DNA of 64,000 nucleotides. Origin: Pseudanabaena mucicola FACHB-723. Its GTDB lineage: Bacteria > Cyanobacteriota > Cyanobacteriia > Pseudanabaenales > Pseudanabaenaceae. Both the position numbers and the translations under genes were made by a program. The DNA lies in NCBI RefSeq assembly GCF_014696385.1, contig NZ_JACJQB010000002.1, positions 186,001-250,000 on the forward strand, in the 5' to 3' direction. Below the pieces are notes generated by a model that was given only the letters and a program-made list of their open reading frames with translations, had not been told where the DNA came from and did no database searches. Positions 36,005 through 45,063 of this stretch are shown in pieces (positions within the stretch are counted from its first letter, which is position 1; each line of letters starts with the position of its first letter).

Positions 36005-38053
36005 ATGGTAGTTAGTAGCTTTGCTGCCCCCCCTACGCCTTGGTCTAGGAAATTGGCAGAACCCACAATTGACCCATCCGCCTACGTTCATTCTTTTTCC
36101 AATCTAATTGGGGATGTTCATATTGGCGCTAATGTTTTGATTGCTCCTGGCACTTCAATTCGTGCTGATGAGGGCAATCCTTTTCACATTGGTGATAGTA
36201 CGAACGTTCAAGATGGAGTCGTTATTCATGGTCTTGAAAAAGGTCGTGTAATTGGTGGTGACGGGAAAGAATACTCCGTCTGGATTGGCGATCGCACCTC
36301 AATCACGCACATGGCTCTTATCCATGGGCCGGCTTTTGTTGGCAACGACTGCTTTATTGGGTTCCGCTCAACCGTATTTAATGCGCGAGTCGGTGACGGC
36401 TGCGTTATTTCTTTACATGCCCTTGTCCAAGATGTAGAAATTCCTGCGGGTAAATATGTTCCTTCTGGTGCAGTGATTACGACGCAGCAACAAGCCGATC
36501 TGCTACCGAATGTACGGGAATCAGAACAAAATTTTGCGAGTCATGTTGTCGGTATCAACGAATCCCTGCGACAAGGGTATCGCTGTGCTGCTGATATTGC
36601 CTGCATTACCCCGATTCGCCAACAACAGAACTCGCCGAAACCAAACAGCCACTCTGCTGAAGATCTTAATACGCGAATTAATAAGCAAGATTTTAATCAA
36701 ATTAATCAAACCAGTCACAGTTTTACAAGCACAAATACAAACGCACAGAGGAACGAACCTATGAATGGGGATTTAGCACAGCAAATAAGACAACTTTTAG
36801 CTCAGGGCTACCATGTTGCCGCCGAGTATGCCGATGAGCGTCGATTCCGCACTGGCTCTTGGCAGTCCTGTGCAATTCCACACACATCTGAAGCCTCAAC
36901 TGTAATTTCAGCAGTCCAAAATGCACTTGTGGAAAATGAAGGTGATTACGTCCGCCTATTTGGCGTTGATCCCAAGGCAAAGCGTCGCCTTTCAGAAACA
37001 ATCATTCAACGTCCTAGCGATAAACCTGCGGTGATCAGTAATACCACCGCTGCTACAGCTAGCTATAGTGCGCCTAAGGCAACCTCTAATGGTGGTACTG
37101 CTAGTGCTAATAACACCGATGTTGCTGGTCAAGTTCGTCAACTGCTGTCACAGGGCTTCCGCATCAGCACTGAGTTCGCTGATGTGCGTCGTTTCCGATC
37201 TGGTTCATGGCAAACTGGTGCAGCCATCGATGCTACCAATGAGTCCAGTGTCATTGCTGCCCTCAATAATATTCTTGCTGAACATGAAGGCGAGTATGTC
37301 CGATTGGTGGGCGTAGACCCCAAGGCAAAACGTCGCGTTGTCGAAACAATTATTCAAAATCCTACTAGCGCTGCTGTCAGTATCGGTAATGCTAGTAGCA
37401 ATGGCTCTAATGCGAGCTATAGCGCTCCTCGTGCAGGTAGTAATGGTGTAGCCAATGATGCCGCCACTACTATTAGCCAACTGTTGGCACAAGGTCATCG
37501 CATTAGTGTTGAGCATGCCGATGAGCGTCACTTCAGAACTACCTCTTGGCAAACTCTACCCGCAATTACCGCTAGCAATGCTGCGGCTGCGATCGCAATT
37601 TTAGAAAATTACATTGCTGAGTATAGCGATGAATATATTCGTCTAGTTGGCGTTGACACCAAGGCAAAGCGCCGCGTTGTGGAAATCCTCGTGCACCGTC
37701 CTGGTGGACAGCCCGTAACCGCGACCCGCACTGCCGTTAAGGTTAGCAATACTAGCAGCAATGGCTCCTATGGCGGAGCTGTTGGCAAGATCAGTGCCGA
37801 AATGATGTCCCGCATTCGTCAGCTTCTATCACAAGGCTATCGCATTGGCACAGAACATGCTGACGAACGTCACTTCCGTACTAGCTCTTGGCATAGCTGC
37901 TCACCCATTGCCGCAGCCAATGAGTCCGAAGTAATTCGTGCCTTAGAAGCCTGTTTAGCTGAGCATGGTGATGAGTATGTGCGATTGCTCGGTATTGATA
38001 CCAAGGCAAAGCGTCGCGTATTTGAAGGAATTATTCAACGCCCTGCTAAATAG
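36005..38053 (+). CDS. ccmM: Carboxysome scaffold and gamma-carbonic anhydrase CcmM
   Basis: A 682-residue scaffold. Residues 1-210 are a left-handed beta-helix gamma-carbonic anhydrase with the three zinc ligands H75, H102 and H107, and the pair C194/C200 that forms the activating disulfide in Thermosynechococcus CcmM. After a linker come four Rubisco small-subunit-like (SSUL) repeats at about 255-338, 372-452, 484-565 and 597-680. The fourth repeat holds two cysteines 18 apart (C632, C650), the spacing of the redox pair known in S. elongatus. The first three repeats lack the full pair. The protein links Rubisco to the shell through CcmN. An in-frame internal start at 36761 should give a short, repeat-only form. 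Confidence 0.95.
   Translation: MVVSSFAAPPTPWSRKLAEPTIDPSAYVHSFSNLIGDVHIGANVLIAPGTSIRADEGNPFHIGDSTNVQDGVVIHGLEKGRVIGGDGKEYSVWIGDRTSITHMALIHGPAFVGNDCFIGFRSTVFNARVGDGCVISLHALVQDVEIPAGKYVPSGAVITTQQQADLLPNVRESEQNFASHVVGINESLRQGYRCAADIACITPIRQQQNSPKPNSHSAEDLNTRINKQDFNQINQTSHSFTSTNTNAQRNEPMNGDLAQQIRQLLAQGYHVAAEYADERRFRTGSWQSCAIPHTSEASTVISAVQNALVENEGDYVRLFGVDPKAKRRLSETIIQRPSDKPAVISNTTAATASYSAPKATSNGGTASANNTDVAGQVRQLLSQGFRISTEFADVRRFRSGSWQTGAAIDATNESSVIAALNNILAEHEGEYVRLVGVDPKAKRRVVETIIQNPTSAAVSIGNASSNGSNASYSAPRAGSNGVANDAATTISQLLAQGHRISVEHADERHFRTTSWQTLPAITASNAAAAIAILENYIAEYSDEYIRLVGVDTKAKRRVVEILVHRPGGQPVTATRTAVKVSNTSSNGSYGGAVGKISAEMMSRIRQLLSQGYRIGTEHADERHFRTSSWHSCSPIAAANESEVIRALEACLAEHGDEYVRLLGIDTKAKRRVFEGIIQRPAK
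36751..36763 (+). promoter_or_regulatory. Internal ribosome site and start for short CcmM
   Basis: An AGAGGA-like element lies about 8 bases before an in-frame ATG (36761, Met253) exactly at the boundary between linker and first SSUL repeat. Short CcmM (M35-type) arises by internal initiation in S. elongatus. Here it would be about 430 residues with four repeats. Confidence 0.65.
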
Positions 38054-38067
38054 TGACTAAATTAATG

Positions 38068-38106
38068 CCTAATAGAGAACCTCGCTGTGCGAGGTTCTCT
38101 ATTAGG
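38068..38106. terminator. Perfect 18-bp hairpin after ccmM
   Basis: An 18-bp perfect stem (CCTAATAGAGAACCTCGC and its complement) with loop TGT, 14 bp after the ccmM stop. It may terminate or stabilise the ccm transcript before ccmN; no T-run follows. Confidence 0.65.
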
Positions 38107-38110
38107 ATCA

Positions 38111-38191
38111 CAGAAAGTGTAACAACGATTTTGTGAATCAAAACTCAGTAAAGCTTTTTAAAACTAAAAATGGCTACGCCATTTCTAGTTT
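38111..38191 (+). repeat. Dispersed repeat, copy A
   Basis: About 80 bp starting CAGAAAGTGTAACAACGATT and ending in the near-palindrome AAACTA-aAAATGGC tac GCCATTTcTAGTTT. Related copies lie at 51953-52040 and 59858-59946. Here it occupies the ccmM-ccmN gap, immediately after a perfect hairpin. Confidence 0.6.
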
Positions 38192-38221
38192 CGGTATTTA
38201 GAGAATTTAGAAAAGAATGTA

Positions 38222-39067
38222 ATGCAATCGAACTACCTACCACCTTTAGAACCGATCGGAGATTTTCGCTCCTACGTTTGTGGGGATGTAGTAATCGATC
38301 AAACTGCAGCAATTGCCGCAGGTGTACTGATCCAAGCCGATCAGGGGGGACGCATCATGATTGCTGCTGGTGTTTGTATTGGCATGGGTGTGGTACTTCA
38401 TGCCCAAGGTGGAATTCTAGAAATTGGGGCAGGGGCAAACTTAGGAGCGGGAGTCCTAGTTTATGGCACTAGCAAAATTGGTGAAGGCGCTTGTATCGGC
38501 GCTTCTAGTTCAATTGTCCGTGCTGTAATTGCCAAAGGCGCAATTGTACCTCCCTGTTCCTTAATTAGTGGGTTAGAACAAAGCAGTATAGAAAAAGAAG
38601 CAAGTCCTGCTATTGCTCAAGAATTACCCCCCCATAGCAATCCTACTTCCCCGACCAATTATTCCTTTACCCATACCTACTCACCCGCAACTCCTTTAAA
38701 AAATAACCCCAACCCTATTACCGAAATCCCCAATAATTCTGACAATATTATTGAACGCTCAACAACTGAAACCTATGTCCACACAAGCGTGACGGCAACT
38801 CCAGATAATATCGTTGCCAACTCCGTTGAGCGCACAGTTACGGAAACTCAAGTAGAAATTTCCGCTGAAAAATTTGCTGAATCCTCAAATATATCCGAGT
38901 CATCAGATATATCCGAGTCATTGGAAGATGAACCAGTTAATTCCAGTATTGATCCTGTAAGTGGTACTGATCTAGCAACCCTAACGGCAGCTAATTCAGC
39001 ACAGGCTAAGGCATATGCTCAATCACAAATCAATCGCTACATCAAAAGACTGTATCCACAAAATTAG
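38222..39067 (+). CDS. ccmN: Carboxysome assembly protein CcmN
   Basis: A 281-residue protein. An N-terminal left-handed hexapeptide-repeat domain (about 15-125) binds CcmM. It is followed by a long low-complexity linker rich in Ser, Thr, Asn and Glu (about 130-260), and a C-terminal amphipathic peptide (AYAQSQINRYIKRLYPQ). That peptide corresponds to the encapsulation peptide that docks to CcmK shell proteins. The linker contains two adjacent near-identical ISESS-type units. It is about 170 bp after ccmM and is the last ccm gene. Confidence 0.9.
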   Translation: MQSNYLPPLEPIGDFRSYVCGDVVIDQTAAIAAGVLIQADQGGRIMIAAGVCIGMGVVLHAQGGILEIGAGANLGAGVLVYGTSKIGEGACIGASSSIVRAVIAKGAIVPPCSLISGLEQSSIEKEASPAIAQELPPHSNPTSPTNYSFTHTYSPATPLKNNPNPITEIPNNSDNIIERSTTETYVHTSVTATPDNIVANSVERTVTETQVEISAEKFAESSNISESSDISESLEDEPVNSSIDPVSGTDLATLTAANSAQAKAYAQSQINRYIKRLYPQN

Positions 39068-39097
39068 TTGGTTAAGTATTTCAGCATATCAATAAGC

Positions 39098-39137
39098 AAA
39101 AAGGAGTGCGCCCAAAAAGTGGGCGCACTCCTTTTTT
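39098..39137. terminator. Terminator after ccmN
   Basis: A perfect 16-bp stem (AAAAAGGAGTGCGCCC and complement), loop AAAAAGT, followed by a T-run, 31 bp after ccmN. A strong intrinsic terminator that probably closes the carboxysome operon. The rest of the gap to 39338 shows nothing recognisable. Confidence 0.85.
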
Positions 39138-39338
39138 GATGTGATCAAAATCATATAAAACTTGATGTTTAGATTACATTCTCATGATGGTTTACCGATT
39201 ACTATTACTGTCAATCAAAGTAAATTCTGAAGCTAAGCTTACTTCACTAAATCTACAGGAAACAAAAAAGCCTGTGTCTTAGTCATTTGCTGCACTAAGT
39301 CAAACTTTGAACTAACCTGCGTGGGAGGAATGCAAAAG

Positions 39339-39521
39339 ATGAATAGCACCTTTAGACTTAAATCTAGTATTGCTTTACTAGCTTTGGGAACTGCTATGCT
39401 TTTAGCCCCTAAACAACCCACAAGAGCGACATTATCAAATGCCATTAGGGCTTATCAACCTGCGATCGCAGCTTCCGCCGTTGGGGCAATCGCCACAACT
39501 ATGTTGGATGAAATTGTCTAG
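39339..39521 (+). CDS. Small exported or membrane protein, unknown
   Basis: A 60-residue reading frame with a GGAGGA ribosome site 9 bases before the ATG, supporting translation. The product has a basic start, a hydrophobic helix (about residues 10-25) ending in a possible signal-peptidase site (TRATLS), and a second apolar segment AAASAVGAIATT-like near residue 45. No family was recognised. It lies between the ccm terminator and the RNase gene. Confidence 0.5.
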   Translation: MNSTFRLKSSIALLALGTAMLLAPKQPTRATLSNAIRAYQPAIAASAVGAIATTMLDEIV

Positions 39522-39663
39522 GTATCAATTTATAAACCTAAAATCCAAAAACTAGAGTTAGCACATCTTCACAACTCTGGTTTTTAGGTTTTATATGGAG
39601 ACAGCTATATAAAAAGGTAGAATATTAAAGAAGAATTTTGGCTTTGCTGAATAAGGGGCAATT

Positions 39664-41745
39664 TTGGAAAAAGGTACGCTAGTTGAAGTGAAATTGCATG
39701 GCGATCGTCGCCTTGTTGTGATTGATCGCCCTGAAGGCAAAAAACACTTTCAATCAATTGATGAAAATGGCAATACCCATACTATCCATCCTCGAGAAAT
39801 CAACTACACCATCAAATCTAGTGGGGATGATGCAAGCTTCACCCATTCACAAATTCCCTCATTTTTACAAAAAGTTGAGAATTTTCTCGATCCATCCAGT
39901 CTCGAAGTGGCTTGGGAAATTCTCATTGAAGACAATCAGACAACTAGCCCTAAAGATTTAGCTAACCTACTTTTTTCCGAAAGTTCCGCAATTACCTCCT
40001 ATGCCGCCTATTGCTTATTAAGTAATGACAAAATTTACTTTAAGCAAAAAGGAGATCTCTATGAGCCTCGTTCTAGCTCACAGGTGGCAGAGCTAAAACA
40101 CCAAGCGGCAGCAGCAGCACAACGGGCAAAATTAATTGAAGAATTTCAAAATAAACTAACCACAAAACTTTCAGGCGAAGATGTTACTTGGACAACTAGC
40201 GATCGCAGTCGTTTAGATTGTCTAGAGCGCTATGCCCTCTATGGCGATGAATCATCCGATAAAGCGGCGGCACAAGAGCTATTGACTTTTGCCAAGCGCT
40301 CTAAAAATGAGCAATCAGCATTCCAAATGTTAGTAGATTTAGGCATTTGGAGTGAACATGAGAACTTAAATTTACTCCGCAGTCAAATTCCGATCCGCTT
40401 CGCCAATGAGTTAATTGTGGCAGCGCAAGAATGTCTAAACTCGCCAATTCCTGACAGTATGCAAGATCTACGGCAAGATCTTACCCATTTACATGTCTAT
40501 ACGATCGACGATATTACCACCACTGAAATTGATGATGGTCTGAGCATTGAGACTTTAGCTGATGGTAATAAGCGGATCTGGATTCACATTGCCGATCCAA
40601 CGCGATGGCTTGATCCTGAGAGTCCTCTAGATAAGGATGCGCGTAAACGTGGTACGAGTGTCTATCTACCAACGGGAGTGATTCCGATGTTCCCCATTGA
40701 GTTGGCGGCAGGGCCAATGAGCTTAATTGAGAACAAAGTCTGTCATGCTCTGTCCTTTGCGGTTGATCTGGATGAAGTGGGCGCAGTCACCCACTATGAA
40801 ATTGTAGCTAGCTTGGTTAAGCCGAACTATCGACTTACCTATGAAGATGTCGAAGAAATGTTGCAACTCGGTGTCGAGGACGATCTTGAGCGTCTTGCTG
40901 ATTTTGCGAGATTGCGAAAAAAATGGCGGGTTGCTCAGGGGGCAATCGAAATTCATTTACCTGATACAAGTGTTAAGGTCGATTCTAAAAATGGCGATCG
41001 CCTTACCTTAGAACTAATGGAGGACACTTTCTCGCGGCAACTAGTCGCAGAGATGATGATTCTGGCAGGAGAAGTCGCTGCCAAGTTTGCTCAAACCCAT
41101 AGTATTCCGATTCCCTATCGCTATCAAGAACAACCTGAATTACCACCCCTAGACACCCTGATGCAGTTACCATCAGGACCTGTACGCGAGTTTGCCATTT
41201 GCCGATGTATGACTAAAGGTTCACTGGGTCTTTATGCCTCACGCCATTCAGGTTTAGGACTTGATGCTTATGCACAGGTAACTTCTCCAATTCGTCGTTA
41301 TAGTGATCTACTAGCGCATTGGCAAATCAAAGCCTTTTTACGCAATGAGCCTTTACCATTTACGGCGGAGATGTTAACGGGTATTTTACAAGCAATCGAT
41401 CCTGCAATCTGGGATGCCAATCAGGTTGAGAAGCAGTCGGTGCGGTATTGGAGTTTAGAATATCTGCGTCGCAACAAAGATGTGGTTTGGGAAGCCTTGA
41501 TGTTGGATTGGTTACGTGAAAATGAAAAGCTTGCCCTCGTACTAATTGAAGATCTGGGCTTAAAGTTGCCGATGCGAATTAATCGACAAATTCAAGTTGG
41601 TGATAACTTGCGGATTAAGACTGGTGAAGTTGACCCTCGCAAAGACATTATTTATTTTCAGGAGGCGCAACAATCTACTTCAATTCTAGAAATGGAAATG
41701 GAGCGAGATAGCGATCGCATAGAATCTGAAATGATAGACTTCTAA
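39664..41745 (+). CDS. RNase II/R family 3'-5' exoribonuclease
   Basis: A 693-residue exonuclease of the RNB family (VacB/RNase II type) that degrades RNA from the 3' end. The N-terminal part is cold-shock-like. The RNB domain begins near residue 268 with DLTHLHVYTIDDITTTEIDD, the aspartates coordinating the catalytic magnesium. It continues through HIADPTRWL and SVYLPTGVIPMFP to TSPIRRYSDLLAHWQ near residue 540. The start is a TTG, chosen because MEKGTLVEVKLHG resembles the family's start in other cyanobacteria. No adjacent operon partner. Confidence 0.9.
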   Translation: MEKGTLVEVKLHGDRRLVVIDRPEGKKHFQSIDENGNTHTIHPREINYTIKSSGDDASFTHSQIPSFLQKVENFLDPSSLEVAWEILIEDNQTTSPKDLANLLFSESSAITSYAAYCLLSNDKIYFKQKGDLYEPRSSSQVAELKHQAAAAAQRAKLIEEFQNKLTTKLSGEDVTWTTSDRSRLDCLERYALYGDESSDKAAAQELLTFAKRSKNEQSAFQMLVDLGIWSEHENLNLLRSQIPIRFANELIVAAQECLNSPIPDSMQDLRQDLTHLHVYTIDDITTTEIDDGLSIETLADGNKRIWIHIADPTRWLDPESPLDKDARKRGTSVYLPTGVIPMFPIELAAGPMSLIENKVCHALSFAVDLDEVGAVTHYEIVASLVKPNYRLTYEDVEEMLQLGVEDDLERLADFARLRKKWRVAQGAIEIHLPDTSVKVDSKNGDRLTLELMEDTFSRQLVAEMMILAGEVAAKFAQTHSIPIPYRYQEQPELPPLDTLMQLPSGPVREFAICRCMTKGSLGLYASRHSGLGLDAYAQVTSPIRRYSDLLAHWQIKAFLRNEPLPFTAEMLTGILQAIDPAIWDANQVEKQSVRYWSLEYLRRNKDVVWEALMLDWLRENEKLALVLIEDLGLKLPMRINRQIQVGDNLRIKTGEVDPRKDIIYFQEAQQSTSILEMEMERDSDRIESEMIDF

Positions 41746-41765
41746 AAATTGTCTAATTAGAAATT

Positions 41766-42428
41766 CTAGCGTTCTACCATAACATTGTTGTTAGTGGCTT
41801 CAATATCGCGCTCTTCTTTATAGAGACTAGCTGGCTCGCCACACATCGATCGCAATTTATCGACAAACATCGAAGTTTCTGCGAGTAAAGTCATATTTGC
41901 GTAGGCTGACTCATACACCAGTGAATATTCAGATGTTGATGTTGATCGGGGGGCTATTATTGATGTGGTTGTTCCCGATGGCATGGTGTGGCGGGGATAC
42001 TTAAAGGGGCTGTGGGAGTTAGTAGTTTGTTTACCTAGGTTCCCTAGCATTGCTCGTTTGGGGAATGGAATTGGTGAGATAGCCTCACTAACTGGCCGAA
42101 AGGGGGCAATTTCTGTAATCGCCGCATCTTGTACAGAAGTGCGTGGAGGTGTGTAATAAATGCGATCTTCGTAAATTACAGCGACATCGCCACAGACTAA
42201 ACGCTCAAACTCATGGTTGTAGCGGCAGTGAGGTTCCCCCTTACGCTGCCATAGTTGCAAAATTTGATTAACGGAAATTGCTTTATATCTACCTTGGAAT
42301 AGTGATTCGATTACGGCTTGACGTACCCATTCAGGTTTAAAAATGCGCCATGCATGGGTTAAATCTTGGATGCTATAGCCCCCAAGGTCAAAACTGTAGT
42401 GTTGCAAGAGTGCGATCGCAATTTCCAT
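41766..42428 (-). CDS. Conserved hypothetical protein
   Basis: A 220-residue soluble protein. The first 90 residues are ordered and helical (QDLTHAWRIFKPEWVRQAVIESLFQGRYKAISVNQILQLWQRKG region), include a CRYNHEFERLVCG segment with two cysteines, and resemble a cyanobacterial family of unknown role. The middle (about 105-165) is rich in Pro, Ser and Thr and probably disordered. The last 45 residues are again ordered. It is convergent with the RNase gene (20 bp apart). Function not recognised. Confidence 0.7.
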   Translation of the reverse strand: MEIAIALLQHYSFDLGGYSIQDLTHAWRIFKPEWVRQAVIESLFQGRYKAISVNQILQLWQRKGEPHCRYNHEFERLVCGDVAVIYEDRIYYTPPRTSVQDAAITEIAPFRPVSEAISPIPFPKRAMLGNLGKQTTNSHSPFKYPRHTMPSGTTTSIIAPRSTSTSEYSLVYESAYANMTLLAETSMFVDKLRSMCGEPASLYKEERDIEATNNNVMVER

Positions 42429-42518
42429 GGGGGCAATAATTTCTAAAATTATGTATCACGATCCTACATTTAAAAACGAGAAATGTGAAGGGGCTAAGCT
42501 TTTTTCTAGCAATTTTCA

Positions 42519-42562
42519 CAAACAAACAGGCTACTCAAAGATATGAATAGCCTGCTTGTTTG
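42519..42562. terminator. Hairpin after the Ycf35-like gene
   Basis: A 15-bp stem with one mismatch (CAAACAAACAGGCTA / TAGCCTGCTTGTTTG) and a 14-base loop, 27 bp past the - strand stop codon at 42590. Likely terminator. Confidence 0.6.
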
Positions 42563-42589
42563 CATATTTAGATCGCAAGATTATGCCTC

Positions 42590-42940
42590 TTACTGCAAGA
42601 CAAGTTTGACGTTGGCATTGCTTAGCCCAGGACGCTTCACTTCAGTCAAAGCCTTGTTGACAGCATACTTCTGGTTGATTGAGTTGATCAGCTCAGTCTG
42701 ATTGTGCTTTTTGGCAACACCCCAAAGATCGGCAATTAGATCAAAGGAACCGTCAGCATTGCGCGACCAACCTAAATCATAATCACCTTCAAGGGTTGCC
42801 ACGATGTCGGCACGAATGCGTTGGCTGTTATAGCCACGAACATCAGCTTCAGTCTTAACACTGATACCTAAATCGCGCAAAGACGACTTGAGGACTTCGG
42901 CATCAGTAATTTTTGTGCGAAGTGTGCTGAAATGAGACAT
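42590..42940 (-). CDS. ycf35: Ycf35 (DUF1257) protein
   Basis: A 116-residue protein of the DUF1257/Ycf35 family, found in cyanobacteria and algal plastids; its function is unknown. Typical segments are MSHFSTLRTKITDAEVLKSSL at the start, YDLGWSRNADGSFDLIADLWG near residue 54 and a basic C-terminus. It lies just downstream of the ycf46-like gene in the same direction, so a shared role is plausible. Confidence 0.88.
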   Translation of the reverse strand: MSHFSTLRTKITDAEVLKSSLRDLGISVKTEADVRGYNSQRIRADIVATLEGDYDLGWSRNADGSFDLIADLWGVAKKHNQTELINSINQKYAVNKALTEVKRPGLSNANVKLVLQ

Positions 42941-43127
42941 AATAGTTTTGCTCCTGTAAACAATTGTTAATTCAATGGTGAACTTGACGGTTGACTCAAA
43001 CGGGAGACATAAGAGTGTTGGTGGTTCTTGCTCCTATGTTAGCTGCTAGATAGACTGTCTTTTGATAAGACATTCTTTAGAATCTAGCCTTAAACCTGCT
43101 GACTACGAAACAGCAGGACTAAGCTTT

Positions 43128-44651
43128 TTAAAACTCCATACGCTGATATTCAGCGATAGAGGTGGCGGCGGGTCTAGCCCGCATCCTTGCCCAGTCACGC
43201 AAAGCAGCAACCTGCTCTGTCATCGTGCGTGAGAGGGGAGTTGTTGATTTCACAGCCGAAATGATGTCTAGCTGTGTAAACTCCCGATCTTGGGCAAAAG
43301 CTTCATACATGGCAGCAATGACTGCCTGTTCAATTTCCGCCCCCGAAAAACCATCGCTTACTTTCGATAGTTGTTCAAAATCGAATCTTTCTAATTTTTC
43401 AACATCTGGACGGCGCTTGCACAGATGGATTTTGAAAATGTCTCTGCGCTCTTCACTGTTAGGTAAATCCACAAAGAACAACTCATCAAAACGGCCTTTG
43501 CGAAGAAATTCACTGGGCAGTTTTTCGATACGGTTGGCAGTTGCCATTACAAATACAGGAGATTTCTTTTCCTGCATCCATGTCAGGAATGTACCAAAGA
43601 TCCGCGATGATGTGCCACCATCGGAATCTGCCGAACCTGCTCCACCTGCAAAGGCTTTATCAAGTTCATCGATAAATAGGATCATCGGTGAAATCGATTC
43701 AGCAACCTTGAGCGCATTCCGAAGATTTGCCTCTGACTTGCCGACGGTGGAGCCATCGTAGACTCGTCCCATATCCAGACGAATTAAGGGTAATGACCAT
43801 AGCCGCGCTGTAGTTTTGGCAATCAAAGACTTTCCACATCCTGGTACGCCGAGAATCAGCATTCCCTTTGGCTGAGGCAATCCGTAATTTCTAGCCCTCT
43901 GACTAAAGGCATTAGAGCGCTGTTGCAACCAGTGTTTTAGCTCTTCAAGTCCCCCAACATCATTAATGTCTTCTTCATCCTCCATATATTCGAGGATGCC
44001 ATTACGCCGAATTAGTTGTTGCTTCTCAGAAAGTACGATATCAACTTCTTCTTCAGTGAGCTTGCCATTAGTGACTCGCGCTTTGCGATAGACTTTTTCA
44101 GCTTCGTCTTGAGTTAGACCTAAAGTTGCTCTGACCAGTTTTTCGCGGGTCTCAGCAGATACTTTTTTGGTGTGGACTTGGTTTAGTTGTTGATCGAGAA
44201 CTTCTTCGATCGTTTTCATATCTGGTAGAGGAAAATCGAGAACGACAACTTCCTTTTCCAGTTCGATGGGAATGTACTGGACAGGCGACATCAAAATAAT
44301 GGTCTTTTGAGTGCCTTTAAAATTTGCGATCGCATCACGTAGACAGCGAACCGTTACTGGGTGATCTAAGAAAGGATGCATATCTTTAAAGATATAAATT
44401 GCAGCATCTTTCTGATCATTGCGAGTAATCCACTTCAGAGCGGCTTCCGCCGATTCGGTATTGTGCTGTGCTGCACCTGTAGTTTGTCCATACTCAATGA
44501 GTCCGTGGGTGACAGTCCAAGTAAACATGCGTCGGACTGGCTTCATTTGCGAGATGCTGGCGATCGCCCGTTCTGCTCTTTCTTCCTCTGGAGTGTTGAG
44601 GTAGATCAAGGGATATTGGGCTTGAATTAAAATGCTAAGTTGTTCTTGCAT
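43128..44651 (-). CDS. ycf46: AAA ATPase Ycf46
   Basis: A 507-residue AAA protein. The N-terminal 230 residues are family-specific. The AAA module has Walker A LGVPGCGKSLIAKTT near residue 268, Walker B MILFIDELDKAF near 323 and the second region of homology MATANRIEKLPSEFLRKGRFDE near 372. It matches Ycf46, a plastid and cyanobacterial family that has been linked to stress response and CO2 uptake control in Synechocystis. Its neighbours, a ribbon-helix-helix-like gene upstream and ycf35 downstream, are on the same strand and may form an operon with it. Confidence 0.92.
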   Translation of the reverse strand: MQEQLSILIQAQYPLIYLNTPEEERAERAIASISQMKPVRRMFTWTVTHGLIEYGQTTGAAQHNTESAEAALKWITRNDQKDAAIYIFKDMHPFLDHPVTVRCLRDAIANFKGTQKTIILMSPVQYIPIELEKEVVVLDFPLPDMKTIEEVLDQQLNQVHTKKVSAETREKLVRATLGLTQDEAEKVYRKARVTNGKLTEEEVDIVLSEKQQLIRRNGILEYMEDEEDINDVGGLEELKHWLQQRSNAFSQRARNYGLPQPKGMLILGVPGCGKSLIAKTTARLWSLPLIRLDMGRVYDGSTVGKSEANLRNALKVAESISPMILFIDELDKAFAGGAGSADSDGGTSSRIFGTFLTWMQEKKSPVFVMATANRIEKLPSEFLRKGRFDELFFVDLPNSEERRDIFKIHLCKRRPDVEKLERFDFEQLSKVSDGFSGAEIEQAVIAAMYEAFAQDREFTQLDIISAVKSTTPLSRTMTEQVAALRDWARMRARPAATSIAEYQRMEF

Positions 44652-44715
44652 ATAGTAATACCGAGGGTTATACCTCTGTCCTCACCTTGTCTACAGGAAA
44701 AAAGTATCTGGAAAG

Positions 44716-45033
44716 TTAGATGATAGAAACTAGCTCTTCATCCGTGCTGTCAGCTTTGCCAACAGTGACGGGTAAAGTCTGGTTTCGATTGCCCCCGATT
44801 GCTAGCAACTCACCATCACGGATAACAACAGTCTGAGAACAGCTCGGACAGTTATAGGTTTGGTGGGTATGCCCAATACCAGAAGATTCGACAATATCTG
44901 CATGAGCTAAGTAAAAGCTAATTGCTTTTTCTGCCAATTCTGACATCGAATCACCATCAATAGCTGAACGGATTTTAAGCTGTTGATGTAGTCGTTCGGG
45001 GAGATAGAAGGTTACCTTTTGCTTGTCTTGCAT
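44716..45033 (-). CDS. RHH-like small protein upstream of ycf46
   Basis: A 105-residue protein starting at ATG 45033; a TTG at 45048 would add five residues. The N-terminal QKVTFYLPERLHQQLKIRSA... SMSELAEKAISFYL segment fits a ribbon-helix-helix (CopG-like) DNA-binding fold. A YNCPSCSQTVVIRDGELL segment near residue 65 has one CxxC pair. It is 64 bp upstream of ycf46 on the same strand. A perfect 12-bp palindrome lies 18 bp before the start codon, which fits autoregulation. DNA binding is inferred, not shown. Confidence 0.7.
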   Translation of the reverse strand: MQDKQKVTFYLPERLHQQLKIRSAIDGDSMSELAEKAISFYLAHADIVESSGIGHTHQTYNCPSCSQTVVIRDGELLAIGGNRNQTLPVTVGKADSTDEELVSII

Positions 45034-45051
45034 AGTGGTTAAGAACAATGA

Positions 45052-45063
45052 ATACCCGGGTAT
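45052..45063. promoter_or_regulatory. 12-bp palindrome, possible RHH operator
   Basis: ATACCCGGGTAT, a perfect 12-bp palindrome 18 bp before the start codon of the RHH-like gene. RHH repressors bind short palindromes at their own promoters, so this is a candidate operator for the ycf46 cluster. Confidence 0.4.

Noticed and set aside
36510-36764. Alternative frame in ccmM linker
   Set aside because: Linker DNA is biased and gives open frames by chance; the CcmM frame continues through it.
43162-43761. 199-residue frame antisense to ycf46
   Set aside because: Mirrors the AAA domain codons; no family resemblance.
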